Part shown: positions 24,636 through 35,749 of the stretch, piece by piece | Numbering within the stretch: the stretch's first letter is position 1 | Layout: each line of letters starts with the position of its first letter | NCBI GenBank assembly: GCA_958510875.1 | Contig: OY294067.1 | Coordinates: forward strand, 31,174,912 to 31,238,911 | Length of the DNA: 64,000 bases | DNA from: Endomychus coccineus | Taxonomy: Eukaryota; Arthropoda; Insecta; Coleoptera; Endomychidae | Direction of reading: 5' to 3' | Program-made: the position numbers and the translations under genes | The notes under the pieces: generated by a model | What the model was told of the DNA's origin: nothing | The model's database searches: none | What the model saw: the letters and a program-made list of their open reading frames with translations, nothing else

Positions 24636-24879
24636 GCATAGTTGCTGTTTAAATTTTCTGCTGAATTAGAATATCGATAACAAACGCGTTGAAACGGAGG
24701 GAAATGGCCAAAATAAATGTTGTACTCCTCGACTGAGGGCCAAAATCAAAACACCTGAATTGCGGTAATGATTATTTTCTTGACCTGAGGCTCCACATTC
24801 AAATAGTGGAATGGCGATTTATGACAAAATATAAATATAAACACTGAACACTGATAGTAATTTTTGAATTAAATTATTT

Positions 24880-25735
24880 TATTATTACTTCATAATAATT
24901 GGAATGACAACATCGAACCGAACTTATACGATACGCATTTAATATAATTAGAACGAGATATCTCAGCTTGTGGGACTGTGAAATTTCTTCTTCAATAAGA
25001 GCTTGCTTTTGAAGAGTTTCTTTTCGTATATATTCGTTTTTCTTTGAAGAATTCATTTCAATATACGTGTCAGTTTGCATGTCGTTTGAAGTATTTAAAA
25101 AAGAGTAGTTTTATGATGTGGGTTAGATGATTCATTATCAAATTTGGAATGGGAGGACTCACATGCGCTTGTTGTTCTTGATATACTGTCATGGCATGCT
25201 GCCCAGATTTTCGATGAACCAGCTGCTTCGCTATCGATATAATTGATAATCCAATAATTGGTTTATTTTTGGGTCTTGTGGCTGACCGGAAATCAAGTCT
25301 TCGACTAGACAATCACCCACTCCTTTTAGATGTGAGAAAGATTGTAGATCTTTGTAATATTTAGACAAACCTAAATATTGAATTTTTCGCATCCATGCCT
25401 GACTGAGATGGAAACGACACCCCAAATCACAAAAATCTATTTTGTTCTTCCAATTCTCGCCTAATTAATTACCTTGGCCTCTCAACAGGTAATTCTGCAG
25501 CCTTCCTTTTTACCGAATTATCACCTCTTTGTCGCATCAAAACTGCTTCGTCCAGCACGTGATTAAGATCAGCATTTTTACTGGATGTATTAGAATCCAG
25601 AGAATAAAGTTTTGCGGGATTTTTACATTTTCGGAATTTCAATTTTTCAAAAATAATAAGCGGTTGCTCTTTTTCACTACACATCCTTTCGATCTCCATT
25701 TTAATCAATTCACTGCGTGGTTGCAACAAATATAA
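24880..25735 (-). pseudogene. Mutator-like (MULE) transposase relic
   Basis: Read on the minus strand, 25729-25469 has KRKAAELPVERPR at the end of an N-terminal part. Then 25425-25231 has GCRFHLSQAWMRKIQYLGL, which matches the conserved segment of MULE transposases that follows their catalytic region, and VGDCLVEDL. Next comes TTSACESSHSKFD, which resembles the TNACESFH-type motif of insect MULEs. The C-terminal helix-rich part QTDTYIEMNSSKKNEYIRKE lies at 25080-24980. Frame changes and stops separate the pieces. No terminal repeats were found, so this is a dead fragment. Confidence 0.65.
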
Positions 25736-25749
25736 AATTTTTTTTACAA

Positions 25750-26045
25750 TATAGCAAATGTTTCTTATTAATGATTCTTGATCCAGGTATGAATTATATA
25801 TAAATTCTTGTGAAATATGTCACAATGACACATATGCTTACTATTCTCGTCGTACGTTTTGATCTCATAACCATCATCCGAAGACGTATCAATGTCTTGA
25901 AACATGATTTCTTAAAACTAATTGTATCATCACAAAGCGTCCATGTCGCACCAACTCCAATTAAAAATGCCCACGTCGCCGAAACGGACAGAAACACGAG
26001 TAATGGAAATTGCAACACATTGAGTTAAGTGTATGAATCAAGAAT
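25750..26045 (-). mobile_element. PLE pseudo-LTR with decayed hammerhead
   Basis: The interval is the reverse complement of much of 27430-27580 and resembles 52100-52370. On the minus strand the core reads CGGATGATGG instead of CTGATGATGG, and CAAAACGTACG instead of GAAACGTACG, so the ribozyme is mutated. At 25980-26020 the + strand reads AETDRNTSNGN, the same coding relic that precedes the RT box at 27.4 kb. Confidence 0.65.
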
Positions 26046-26250
26046 CCACTGCTTAGCAATTTTCTTATAAATTTGGAAGTCATATCAAAGTACACTTGAA
26101 ACACGACTGCACGACTGAAATCAAAAAATATACGCTCAAGTATCCACTGTCGAACCAGATTTTGGAAAATTCATGAAGTAATAGAAAAATTTTGTCAGAC
26201 TTTATTAGAAATATTGCTATTTGAGCATTCTATCTAAAATATACTTTTAA

Positions 26251-26841
26251 CAGTGGCAGCAGCGTAGGGGCCCCCCTGGAGACAATTTTTACAAGCAAAA
26301 AAAAGGTCTAATGAATATTTTTTTGGGCTGTGTATTTCATCCATGTGTAATTGTACAATCTCACAATCAATCCATAGTCACAGCCATATTCCGATACAAT
26401 TGTATCTACGTAACACTCGTTAAAATCTCGCCCTGCGGACTTCCGCCTTCACAAACTTATCGACTATTTCATCCAGATTCGCCCTCAACGAGTTCGTGAC
26501 CTTACTCTCTATCGACAATATACTCAGATCCGCCCCATCGAATTTCGCAGATCATTTTTTATCATTTTCAGTTTTGAAAAGGAGCGCTCGGCAGTTGGAA
26601 CGGTCACTGGAATTGTTAAAAACAGTAAAATTACTGAGCAGACGTCCGGAAAGCTAGCGGAAAGAGTAAAATACTCGAACAGTATTAAGTTAGCCAACTC
26701 CCTGAAAGAATATATCCCCGAAATTACGGAACATTACAACGGATCATAGTTTTATAAACAAGCAAAAAAAAACCAATCGGGGGCTCCTTGTACCCGGGGG
26801 CCTCAGGCCGTTGCACCGGCTGGAACGGTGGTAGTTACGCC
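26251..26841 (-). mobile_element. Decayed hAT element with target duplication
   Basis: The left end is CAGTGGCAGCAGCGTAG and the right end reads GTAGTTACGCCA. ACTTTTAAC occurs directly at both borders (26243-26251 and 26842-26850), consistent with an 8-bp hAT duplication. On the minus strand around 26590-26430 the reading VPTAERSFSKLKMIKNDLRN, followed after a 1-base frame change by LSILSIESKVTNSL, is the hAT C-terminal dimerisation domain. The rest of the transposase is missing. Confidence 0.72.
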
Positions 26842-27049
26842 ACTTTTAACATTATAAAAAAGACGCATGTAGGATGTAGGATCTGACTTAATGATTGAAC
26901 GTCTGCTCTATGATTTACAGACTCACGTTTCATGTGAATCATCTCCAGAATAAATCTTTTATAATAATTTGTCTCCGGAATGTATGGTAATGTTACAAAA
27001 TTATATCTGTATTACCGTTTATGTTATTTATATATAACGTTCCATTATA

Positions 27050-27440
27050 GATTTTGTTTATTCTTTCTTTAATGGTGGGATTGAAAAAAGTTTCATTTCC
27101 AGTGTATTACGAACAAATTTTAAAATTTTGGATGGGACAATTTAACAGCGCGATCTGTAAGGCTGTTTATAACACTTTTTTTTATAACTTGTTGGTGCAA
27201 CGGCATTGAAGTGAAGATAACGTTGAGACCAAACTTCTTTAGTAAACCACGAAGTTTTTATTTTTCCACTTGCATCGTGTCTAATGTTCATATCTAAGTT
27301 TACAGTGGAAATTGTTAAATTTATTAATCACGTACTGAATTTTATCATTGGGAACACACATAAGGCAATCATCTACATACCGTTTAAAGAATACTGATGT
27401 GTAACAATTTCGATTACTCGTGTTTCTGTTCGTTTCAGCG
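27050..27440 (-). mobile_element. PLE reverse transcriptase fragment
   Basis: On the minus strand from 27440 the sequence reads NRNTSNRNCYTSVFFKRYVDD, with the catalytic YVDD box of PLE reverse transcriptases. Then KTSWFTKEVWSQRYLHFNAV follows, the thumb region (usually written YRKxxxxxRYL). Frame changes separate them. The N-terminal RT half is absent, because the fragment joins an inverted pseudo-LTR directly at about 27440. Confidence 0.72.
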
Positions 27441-27520
27441 ACGTGGGCATTTTTAATTGAAATTAGTGCGATTTGTGATGATACAATTAGTTTTGAGAAA
27501 TCAGGTTTTAGACATTGATA

Positions 27521-27564
27521 CGTCTTCTGATGATGGGAGTGAGACCGAAACGTACGTAAAGACG
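27521..27564 (+). ncRNA. Hammerhead ribozyme motif in PLE pseudo-LTR
   Basis: Stem I is CGTCTT (27521-27526) with AAGACG (27559-27564), six pairs. The core is CTGATGA at 27527-27533. A short stem II segment follows (27534-27546, only two or three good pairs in this copy), then GAAA at 27547-27550, stem III CG-TA-CG at 27551-27556, and the cleavage triplet GTA ending at 27558. All invariant core bases are present. One unpaired T lies between CTGATGA and stem II, as in the related copy at 52246. Hammerheads are known from PLE pseudo-LTRs. Confidence 0.7.
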
Positions 27565-27599
27565 AATATAATAAGCATATGTGTTCTTCTGCATATAAT

Positions 27600-28680
27600 A
27601 AAATTTTCAGAGATTGGCCTCGTCACAACGTAATTCAGTCAGAGATTAAACACCTCATTAAAAGAAAATTACCTGCCAAAATCCTTACCGGATTTCGAGT
27701 GAGCTCATTCTCAACACCCTCGAAATTGGGCAAAATCTGGTAAAATAGAAAGAAAACAGCACATTGTAGTTTTATCATTGACCGTCATTACGTGAATTGT
27801 AAAGTTTCCACTTGAGTTCGTGTGCAGCATATTATACAATGCTTTAGCCATACTTAAAACATTAAAATACTTTCACTTGTAGGCTCTTTGCGTAACAAAT
27901 GTTGAGGTCTCACTCGTCTTTTTACCTTGACTGCTTCGTTCAGTTCAAGTGATGAACTATGATATTTCAGATTATTTCAATTCCAACCTGTTAATTCTGT
28001 ACAGAATACAGTTAATACTAATGGACCACGCATATAAATACTGAAGTCACGTGATAGTCACGAATGTGATAAATAATTGCAGGTTAATATATCAGGGAAA
28101 AGTTACTCAAAAATAGAATAGAACCATGATTCTCCACTTTATGTGAGGCAGAATATAGCATAGCCCTAAAAGCATTACAATATTTGGCAAGTGGTGATAC
28201 TGTCTCAATGAATAAAAATATACCGATCATCAAAGAAATTAGTTGATAGCTTGTGTGTAGTCATCCTTGCAGAATTCAGCAATTGTTGTACATCCTCTTT
28301 CCACAATTTTTGTTTTACTTATTTAAGCTGGCAAATGTAAACTAGAAACAAAAGAATTTATTCATTCATTCATTCATTTGTATCTCGATCGCTACATTGG
28401 TTCGGTTTGGTATTGCCATCTGGCCCTCAAGTAGTTTAACGTTGCCTGTAACTTTGAAAGTTCGAGAAATCTATTAGTCTATGTGATACATTGTTAGACT
28501 TTTTAGTGGAACATCTATTCATAGATAACGTTAAATAATTTGGTCTATTTACCATGCAGTTTGTCGGCTTTGACTATCTTCAACAGAATGATCGGTCAGT
28601 AACGTTACAAACTTTCTCATTCTAGTGATGTGCTATACGAGAAGAGTGAAACAGCTATCTAGAACTATTAATTTAGTTAT
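27600..28680. other. No gene recognised
   Basis: No coding potential or element ends seen. A short ATTC repeat lies at about 28357-28378. Confidence 0.4.
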
Positions 28681-28684
28681 ATTT

Positions 28685-30280
28685 TTTTTACGTGGAGAAG
28701 GGGAAATCTGGCATAGGCGCCCCTTGGTGTGCCGGATTCTTACCGATTAAAACCCCTCCTCCGTGAGGTTGGTTCCCCTCCACAGAGGGAGCCCCATTGC
28801 CTTGCGGTCGTTAGTGTCCTATTGTGCCCTCACATATTCCTATCTCCTCATCAGTTCAGTGTACGCTATGAAATTCAGTAGCCCGATGTAGGGGATACTC
28901 CTGATTTCCTCGGATGTATTTTTATCGTCTCCAAGGTATATTCGACGAACAACCGCGTATTCCTTGCACTGACACAGCACATGCGTGGGGTCTCTACTTC
29001 CACGCAACCCCTGCATGTGGACTGAAGTACCAGACCCATTGTGCAGAGTTGTTTGTTGTCCGGTCAGGAATGCAACAAGATTCCGTATTTCTTGTCTGGA
29101 GAACGTCAGATTTTTCAGTCGTTGCTGCTGGAGATTTCCCATTAGTCGCTTGGAGTGTGACATACGGGGCAGTTCCCTCCAATAGTCACGGTGTTCTGTC
29201 TCAATTCATTGCCACAGGTTGGCTCTAGTCCAATCAATGGTTGTTCCGCCCCCGCTTTAGCGAGTGCGACGACAGTTTCAGTCCCTTCGCGTCTAATTTC
29301 CTCAGACTTCCATAAGAGTGTCACTCTATTGGGGTTCTTTACTAGTGCCGTTAGATCCTTCACACAATCGAGTACACATTGTGAGGTGATTGTGTATGAC
29401 TCCAGTGCCTTACGCACTGTTAGGTTGCTCGCTATATTGTGATTTAACTATTCTCATAGACTCTCTCCCTCATACTTCGAGCACATGCTGATAGTTTTGC
29501 TTGGAATTCTGTCGCAAGGGTCCCTAGCTTCAAAGGAATTATTTCTCCTTGGTTTGTTGTCTCTACTATTCCAGTATTTTTTTTGGTCTTGGTGCCTTCG
29601 GTAAACCATATGGAATCCCCTGGTATCATATGAGGATTGCCCCCAGTGTCTCTCGTCCACTCAAAGTTTGAATCGTGAACGTAAATGCTGAGAACCTTGA
29701 TCCAAGCAATCCAAGAATGCTTCGGCCTTCTTGGTCGGCCTTTCTTTGTCCAATAAGATCAAAGCGATACACTCCTCTTACGGGTTCTGCCTGAAGGGCG
29801 AGGTGCGGTGGCTCCAACCCTAACAGCCTTTCCATCGCAGCCATTGGGGTGGTCGACATTGCACCTGTTATTCCTAAGCACGCCAGCCTCAGAACTCCGT
29901 TCAGGGAATACTGGGATGCTTTCGTTTTTGTTTTCGGTCACCACACGAGTGCGGCGTATGTTGCAATGTGTCTCACTATGGTGGTGTACACCCAGTGCAC
30001 CATATGTGCATATGTCCCCAGGTTCTTCTAACTGTACGACGACAGATCCGCAGGGCCCTTATCACTTTATTTGTGGTTTTCTTCAGATGCTTCCCAAAGG
30101 TCAGCCTATTATCTAGGATTACCCCAAGGTACTTAACCGCGTCCGTCATCTGTATGTTTTCCCCATGCGAAACTAAGTCTTGTATGTTTCCAATGTTTTT
30201 TCTCCTCGTGAAGGGCACAATTGCTATTTTGAGTCCGTCCTTGTTGTTTGTGATGTTACTGATCCATCTAGTCTAGAGAG
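28685..30280 (-). mobile_element. Non-LTR retrotransposon relic with RNase H (I/R1-like)
   Basis: On the minus strand the order is the end of the RT (30218-29976: FTRRKNIGNIQ, then VKYLGVILDNRLTFGKHL), the connecting region (29859-29626: MSTTPMAAMERLLGLEPPHL), an RNase H domain (from about 29620: FTEGTKTKKNTGI, later NRVTLLW), and a C-terminal cysteine-rich tail (29050-28840: CQCKEYAVVRRIYLG). A short A-rich tail is seen on the minus strand at 28690-28681. The order RT, RNase H, C-rich tail fits I, R1 and related clades. Many frame changes make it non-functional, and the 5' part (endonuclease and most of RT) is missing. Confidence 0.72.
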
Positions 30281-30299
30281 ACTTTATCATTGTTATCTG

Positions 30300-31269
30300 G
30301 TAAAAGGCAAATAGAAACAAATAAATGTATTCATAGATCAATTTGTATCGACTGCTACAAATTCGATATCTTTAAAAGGGTCGAATCTTCTGTTGAATTT
30401 GTCGTAGTTTTCTTCACAGTCTTGATAACTCCAACATAATCTGGCTTATTGGCTTTATGTTGAGTATAGTTATAAATAAAATGAGTAAATAAATAAATAA
30501 ATAAATAAATAGAATAAAAATACCTTCATAGTTTTCATTATTCCTTCTAAAATTGAAATTGTTGCCAATTTGACAAGTTATTCTGATTTTCTTACTGATT
30601 TCATCGACGGCCGATGTACTAAAAGTTTTTGATTTATTTTTACAATTTTGCATAAATTCAAATTCTTCATCAAAGCAGAAATTTATGTTTTTAGTCGAAT
30701 CAAAAATATTCTCACTGCAATAATGTGAGTAGATTATTTCGACTATACTGATGTTTTGATTGGCCAGAACGTACATAAATGAAAGTTTCTAATTGTTTTT
30801 TAGAAATGTCGTAAAATAATCAGAGGGAAAAACCCTATTTTTGTTACTATTGACGTTTAAAAATTTAAATTTTCTACAAGGTGAATGAAGAAAAGTCATT
30901 TTGCACTTTACATTTGGAAGTTACTGTAATTATTTCAGCAATATTAACTTGAATCACTGCTAGGCATTTGGAAATTTTAATAATTGTAAAAAACCAAATA
31001 CTTGATTGATCGAAAAAAATTCTGAATCTTTAGAAAGTGAAAATCTAATTGATGATTCAAGTGACTTTGGACCAAAACTGTATGTAGGTACTATGAAGCA
31101 CCTTCTCCATTTTCGTGTTTTATATTCAGGAATTCATGTTCCTTTGTATTATTTTCATATTAATCCGAATGATACCTTATTACTTGTCACGCAATTGCTA
31201 GAACCCCTTAGTGGCGAACTAAGTGTAATTTTTTCTCATGATAAATTCAACAACTAAAGTAGCTTAACC
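30300..31269. other. No gene recognised; AAAT microsatellite
   Basis: An imperfect AAAT repeat lies at about 30485-30512. The frames at 30414-30776 (minus) and 31006-31257 (+) have no recognisable domain. Confidence 0.4.
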
Positions 31270-31277
31270 CTTATTAT

Positions 31278-32610
31278 TAAAGGGCGGAATATATGCACGT
31301 CAATTCAGTTAAAATATGCGCATATATATGCATAGTTTTTCTTTGAAATATGCAAGAATATGCATTTATTTGTCAAAATATGCAATTATATGCCTTGAAT
31401 ATAACATGGAAAAATGGAAATAAAGAAACGCCGACTCTTACAAAAATTATTTATTTTAAGTAAAATTAAAAGAAAAATATAATAGGTAAAATTTTTAACC
31501 TGAAATAGTATAAAATGCATTTATAACGATTTATTTTTCAAAGTTTTCCAATAAAAGTGTTTGCCTTCTGTCTGTAAAAATATGTTTTTACAAAGAAAAA
31601 GATCTTTCAACATCTACCGATTTGATCTGGCAATATTTTAATTTGGGTGGTAAGTTATAAGGCCAAGGTATTACTTCGTTGGATGGTTTAGTATCAAAAA
31701 TATTTTTGACTTCCATTAAATACTTAAAGTCTTCATTCTTTCCCACAATAACTTCGAGTTTACTTCTTACTTGATTTCTTACATCACCGGGAACTTTTTT
31801 GCATTTGTCGGAAAAAGTTTCAACAATATTAATTGATTCTCTTGAACTCGTATTCCTACTTTCTAACGAAGTTATTATATCTGGTATAAAACTAAAATTA
31901 ACCTTAATAAAAACAAGTTCCTTAGCTAAATTCACATTTTTGAATACTGCTTGACTTTGCACTACACACTGTGAATTGTCTTCTAAATCTAAAACTATGT
32001 CTTTAATGGCTTCAAAATGGTCTGCGTAGAATATCGCGGCCTCAATCCATGTTCCCCATCGAGTAATTACGGGCTCTGGAGGTAAACTAACTCTTGGCAA
32101 TTTCTCTCTATAGATCTGCACTCTCAGAGGTGCTTTCAAAAACACTTTCTTTACATTTGAAATTAATTTGTTCACCAAGGGATATGCTGTTCTAATAGTT
32201 TCTGCAACTCTGTTTATCCCGTGTAAAAGGCAAGTGACATGTACCATATTGGGATAAAATATACGAAATAGACAACATTAGGGGTGGAGCTTCAAGTGAA
32301 CCTTCTTGTCATGTTTCTGTTCGGTGAATTAGGTAAGCTGATTACTTGGAAATTCCTAAACATCCAATAAATGCCGGCAATAAACCGTATAATAATAAAA
32401 TGGGTCCATAAACCATATAATAATAAAACCTACCCACCTTTTAAATTATTTTAATTATCTGCAAGGGTCGCACTTAATCTTTTGATAAAACGAAAAACAT
32501 AAAAATATGCACAAACATTTTATTTTTGCAAAATATGCAATTTTTTATGAAATTTGTAAAAATATGCAAAATATGCAAATATATGCACTTTGCATATATT
32601 CCGCCCTTCA
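31278..32610 (-). mobile_element. hAT element, internally deleted, 8-bp duplication
   Basis: The ends are AAGGGCGGAATATATGCA (from 31280) and its complement ending at 32608, with one mismatch in the outermost two bases. The 8-bp duplication CTTATTAT lies at 31270-31277 and 32611-32618. Both ends hold clusters of ATATGCA, likely subterminal transposase sites. The minus-strand frame 32247-31588 encodes the C-terminal half of a hAT transposase: NMVHVTCLLHGINRVAE, PPEPVITRWGTW and the dimerisation motif SVDVERSFSL. The homologous reading continues upstream to about 32259 (IFYPN) and downstream past a single stop after SFSL (KHIFTDRRQTLL). The DNA-binding domain and the first catalytic part are missing, so it could move only with a helper. 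Confidence 0.9.
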
Positions 32611-32769
32611 CTTATTATCATTACATTCTCATGCTGTTGAAACACCAATACTTCAATTAATCATCAGTATATTATGATGATTGAAAATTGTTATTACATA
32701 AACCGACACACACTGATGTAACAATAAACAATACTTCTTTGCACAGCAAATCGATTAATGATCCACAAA

Positions 32770-33357
32770 CTAGTTGAAACTCCAATTTCCAATCGGAATT
32801 AAAATTCGGATAAACATCAGAATAAAAATGATTGCTAGCAGCAATGAGTATGATAAAGTACTGAAACAAAAAATGAATAAAACAACTCTAAGTTTGATAT
32901 ATCCAAAATATCTAAGTAATGATGACACGCAGTTCACTTCTGGGAAACCTTCAGCAACCATGACTGCATTCATTCAACAAAAACGAAAAAAAAGGACAAA
33001 AAGGACATGAATTTAAAAATTCTGGAGTCCATAGGCTGTAGAGATTGTGACACTTTATATATTGGCCAGATTGGACAGAACTTCCATCTAAGATATTCAG
33101 AACACCTTAGAAGTTTCAGACTCAAGAAACCGGATACAAATTACGCCAACAATTTCTTGAAATATGATCAACATTTCTCTCAAGCTCACAATATTTTGCA
33201 CATAAAAACAAAAGGCCAGAATCTGAATCTACTGAAATCCTTAGAAATACAGAAATATACTGTAAATAATAATAGTACAGTACTTATCATCAATTATATA
33301 AGTATGTATAATTCACCTGTTATTAATAAGTTTGTAAATCATTTCAAAAAATTGTAA
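32770..33357 (+). mobile_element. PLE endonuclease fragment
   Basis: The frame at 33007-33357 has the GIY-YIG core CRDCDTLYIGQIGQNFHLRY, then SEHLRSF and a tail KSLEI that recurs in other copies. Upstream at 32774-33006 a second frame has lysine-rich sequence typical of the linker before the endonuclease. A C-only run follows at about 33366-33380. The copy lacks the RT. Confidence 0.7.
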
Positions 33358-33963
33358 TCTTGAGCACCCCCCCCCCCCCCATTGAACGTGATTCATTGGA
33401 TAACTTTACATGAAGCAATTGTTAGGATTTTAGGATTTATAAATAAATTTTGCAATATTGTAAGTGTAAATTGTTTCCTCAATTTGTAAAAATTGTAAAG
33501 ATATCTTGGACTTTTCTACTTTAATTTCCCGGTAATTACTCGTAATATGAGAGAGCCATCATTCTTCACCATTCAATGTCAACTTGTTCATATTTTCAAT
33601 TGAATACCTGTATCCTTTTATTGTCTTTATTATTATTGTACAGGCAATCAAATTAAAGAAATATGAGATGCCATTCATAGAAACGATGTAACGTCCCACA
33701 TGAAATTTCAAAGTATCAGCTATTGCATTTTCGAGTCGAAATTTGTGATTGTGTTTTCATATGATGATCAATGTTTCATAATCTATATGGAAACATCATT
33801 ACCATGTAGTAATTAGTTTTATGTCTGTTTTGTGCAATCATTTTACTGATAAAATGTAATACACCCTCTAGGCAGAATTATTTATTATTTAATTGAATTG
33901 TAAATGAAATAAAACATCGTTGAAAATCAATCACTTCCACTAAAGGTTCACTATTTGTTGCAG

Positions 33964-34068
33964 GAATTATGACCCTAACGCGCGGCCCGTGTGAGCTCGA
34001 CAAAATGAGCCTTTTCCAAGATCTGAAACTGAAGAGAAGAAAAGTTGATTCACGTTGCAGCAGTGACG
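33964..34068 (+). CDS. Hr4: Hr4 nuclear receptor, start-codon exon
   Basis: The exon follows a TTGCAG acceptor and ends before GTAAGC (GT at 34069-34070). The start codon is at 33969, only five bases into the exon. It encodes 33 residues plus one base, so the intron is phase 1. The conserved N-terminus reads MTLTRGPCELDKMSLFQD, then LKLKRRKVDSRCSSD, which is the start I know from insect HR4 proteins. A second in-frame Met (MSLFQD) lies 12 codons on. The basic KLKRRK stretch could act in nuclear import. The split Gly codon is completed by GC at 43555-43556. HR4 is an orphan receptor of the ecdysone response in insects, acting in the nucleus in the timing of moulting and metamorphosis. Confidence 0.93.
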
Positions 34069-34258
34069 GTAAGCAAATACTAAACTTAGCAAATATGGGT
34101 TACAGTCATGTGACATAAAAGATTTACAGAATGATTGTGGTTTATGAACATTGCCAGCAACTAAAGAGATGAAAATAGCACGCTCACAATCACCTGATCA
34201 ATACATGGTGTTCCAAAGTTGGCGCCCAACGCCTACTGCGGCAAGAGCAAAACAGATA

Positions 34259-35619
34259 ATTAAATTCTGAACCTGAAATTACAAATATGATGCCCTGAGG
34301 TACATTATTAGCTAAAAGAGAAAAAAATTATTACTTCAAAAATGGCCGTAATTACCTCATCGGATTTTTTTCCCAATATTGTACCCATATTTTTCCACAT
34401 TTGGGGAGCCGTTAGTATTGTGAATCAGTTTCAAAAAAAAATATTTTCATCTATTTTTGCTCAGAAGTTGCACGGTTACAAAGTCAAAAAATGCCGTAGG
34501 ATCAAAAGTGAAAGTGGAATGTAAATCAACCCATTTTTGGAAAATTTTAATAAAAAAATAATGATTGAGATTATTTTCAAATATACAACTGTTCATATAA
34601 AAGGTTCCCGATATGACCTTCTTCAACTTCCATACATATTACCAATCATCTTCCATCCACCTGCCCTGTACCTATTTCCAGCGCTTCTCTAGAAATAACT
34701 CTACAGGCTGTTCGTATTTTTTCCTTTAGGTCATCTCTCCTTGTCTAGACAGTTCTATAAACTTTACCGATCAAGTATTGTCGTATTGTCGTATAACTCG
34801 TGCAATATACGGTGGGGTAGGGCGGGGGGGTCTCCGTTATGCTGGAACCACATGTTGGCACGACATTACAAATAGTGTTGGCTATTAAGGACTCCTCCAT
34901 AAAAGAAAGCACCAACCACATGTCCGAAAATAATTGCACACCACAAGTGTCCTTGTTTTTCAATTTCGTTAACGTAGTGTGGGCTTTCTGTCACCCAAGA
35001 ATGTCCGTTCTTTTTATTTGGTTTACCATTGCTGACAAAACGGCTTCCATCTGTCCAAAGTATATTTTGAGACATACTATGGTACTAAATTTACAATTAT
35101 TTTTTGCATATGCGGCTCATTAAAAACTTCTAATTGTGCCATTCAAAAGCGTGGTACTCAGTTGTTTTAAAAACTTGCTGCATAGAAGTAAATTTTGAAT
35201 TTAATTGCCGATATGTAGTTTTTGGGATTACGATCGAGATATTGCAAAACTCCGACAACCACATTATTATCATGTCAAATATTACTGGAATAGCTCCACC
35301 AAAAACCAATAACGTATCAACTTTTTCGTTTTCATTTTGAAAAGTCCGAGAAGTTAACAATATTTATTGTAAGCAATCGTTTTTCATGGGAAACTTGATA
35401 TGATATTGATTAAGGCATTTTTTGACTTTGTAGCCCTGTAAGTTTTGAGCAAAAATTTCTTCCAATAAAAGTTATTCACAATACTAAGGGCCTCCCAACT
35501 GTGTAAATATATGGGTATATTCCTATGAAAAAAAAAATTCGACTAGGTTATTACGGGCATTTTTACCTGAAAATGTACCTCAGGACATAATATTGGCGAT
35601 TCTAGGTTCAGAATTTAAT
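34259..35619 (-). mobile_element. Mariner-like element with long inverted repeats, dead
   Basis: Inverted ends of roughly 200-240 bases (left ATTAAATTCTGAACCTG, right its complement) are flanked by TA at 34257-34258 and 35620-35621. On the minus strand the interior encodes a mariner-like DDE transposase in pieces: a helix-turn-helix N-terminal part (35330-35150), then ILWTDGSRFVSNGKPNKKNG where an active element would read TDE, then GHLWCAIIFGHVVGAFFYGG. A degraded second catalytic block follows at about 34860 (FQHNGDPPA instead of a QHDGAPAH type). The C-terminal part KVYRTV and DLKEKIRTACRVIS lies at 34760-34690. The second catalytic Asp is replaced, so the copy is inactive. Confidence 0.8.
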
Positions 35620-35749
35620 TATATTGGCCGTAATAGGAATTGGATAATCCTGTACAATGTTCGATATTTTCCTCTAATTGATCAGTAAAAATAAAATTGA
35701 ATCATATGGGATATGGGAAACGTTTAAAATAGAATAGGGCTATGTATAC

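Noticed and set aside
28914..29228. 104-codon + strand frame
   Set aside because: Antisense of the LINE C-terminal tail.
30414..30776. 120-codon minus-strand frame
   Set aside because: Low complexity at one end (AAAT repeat read as ILFIYL) and no domain.
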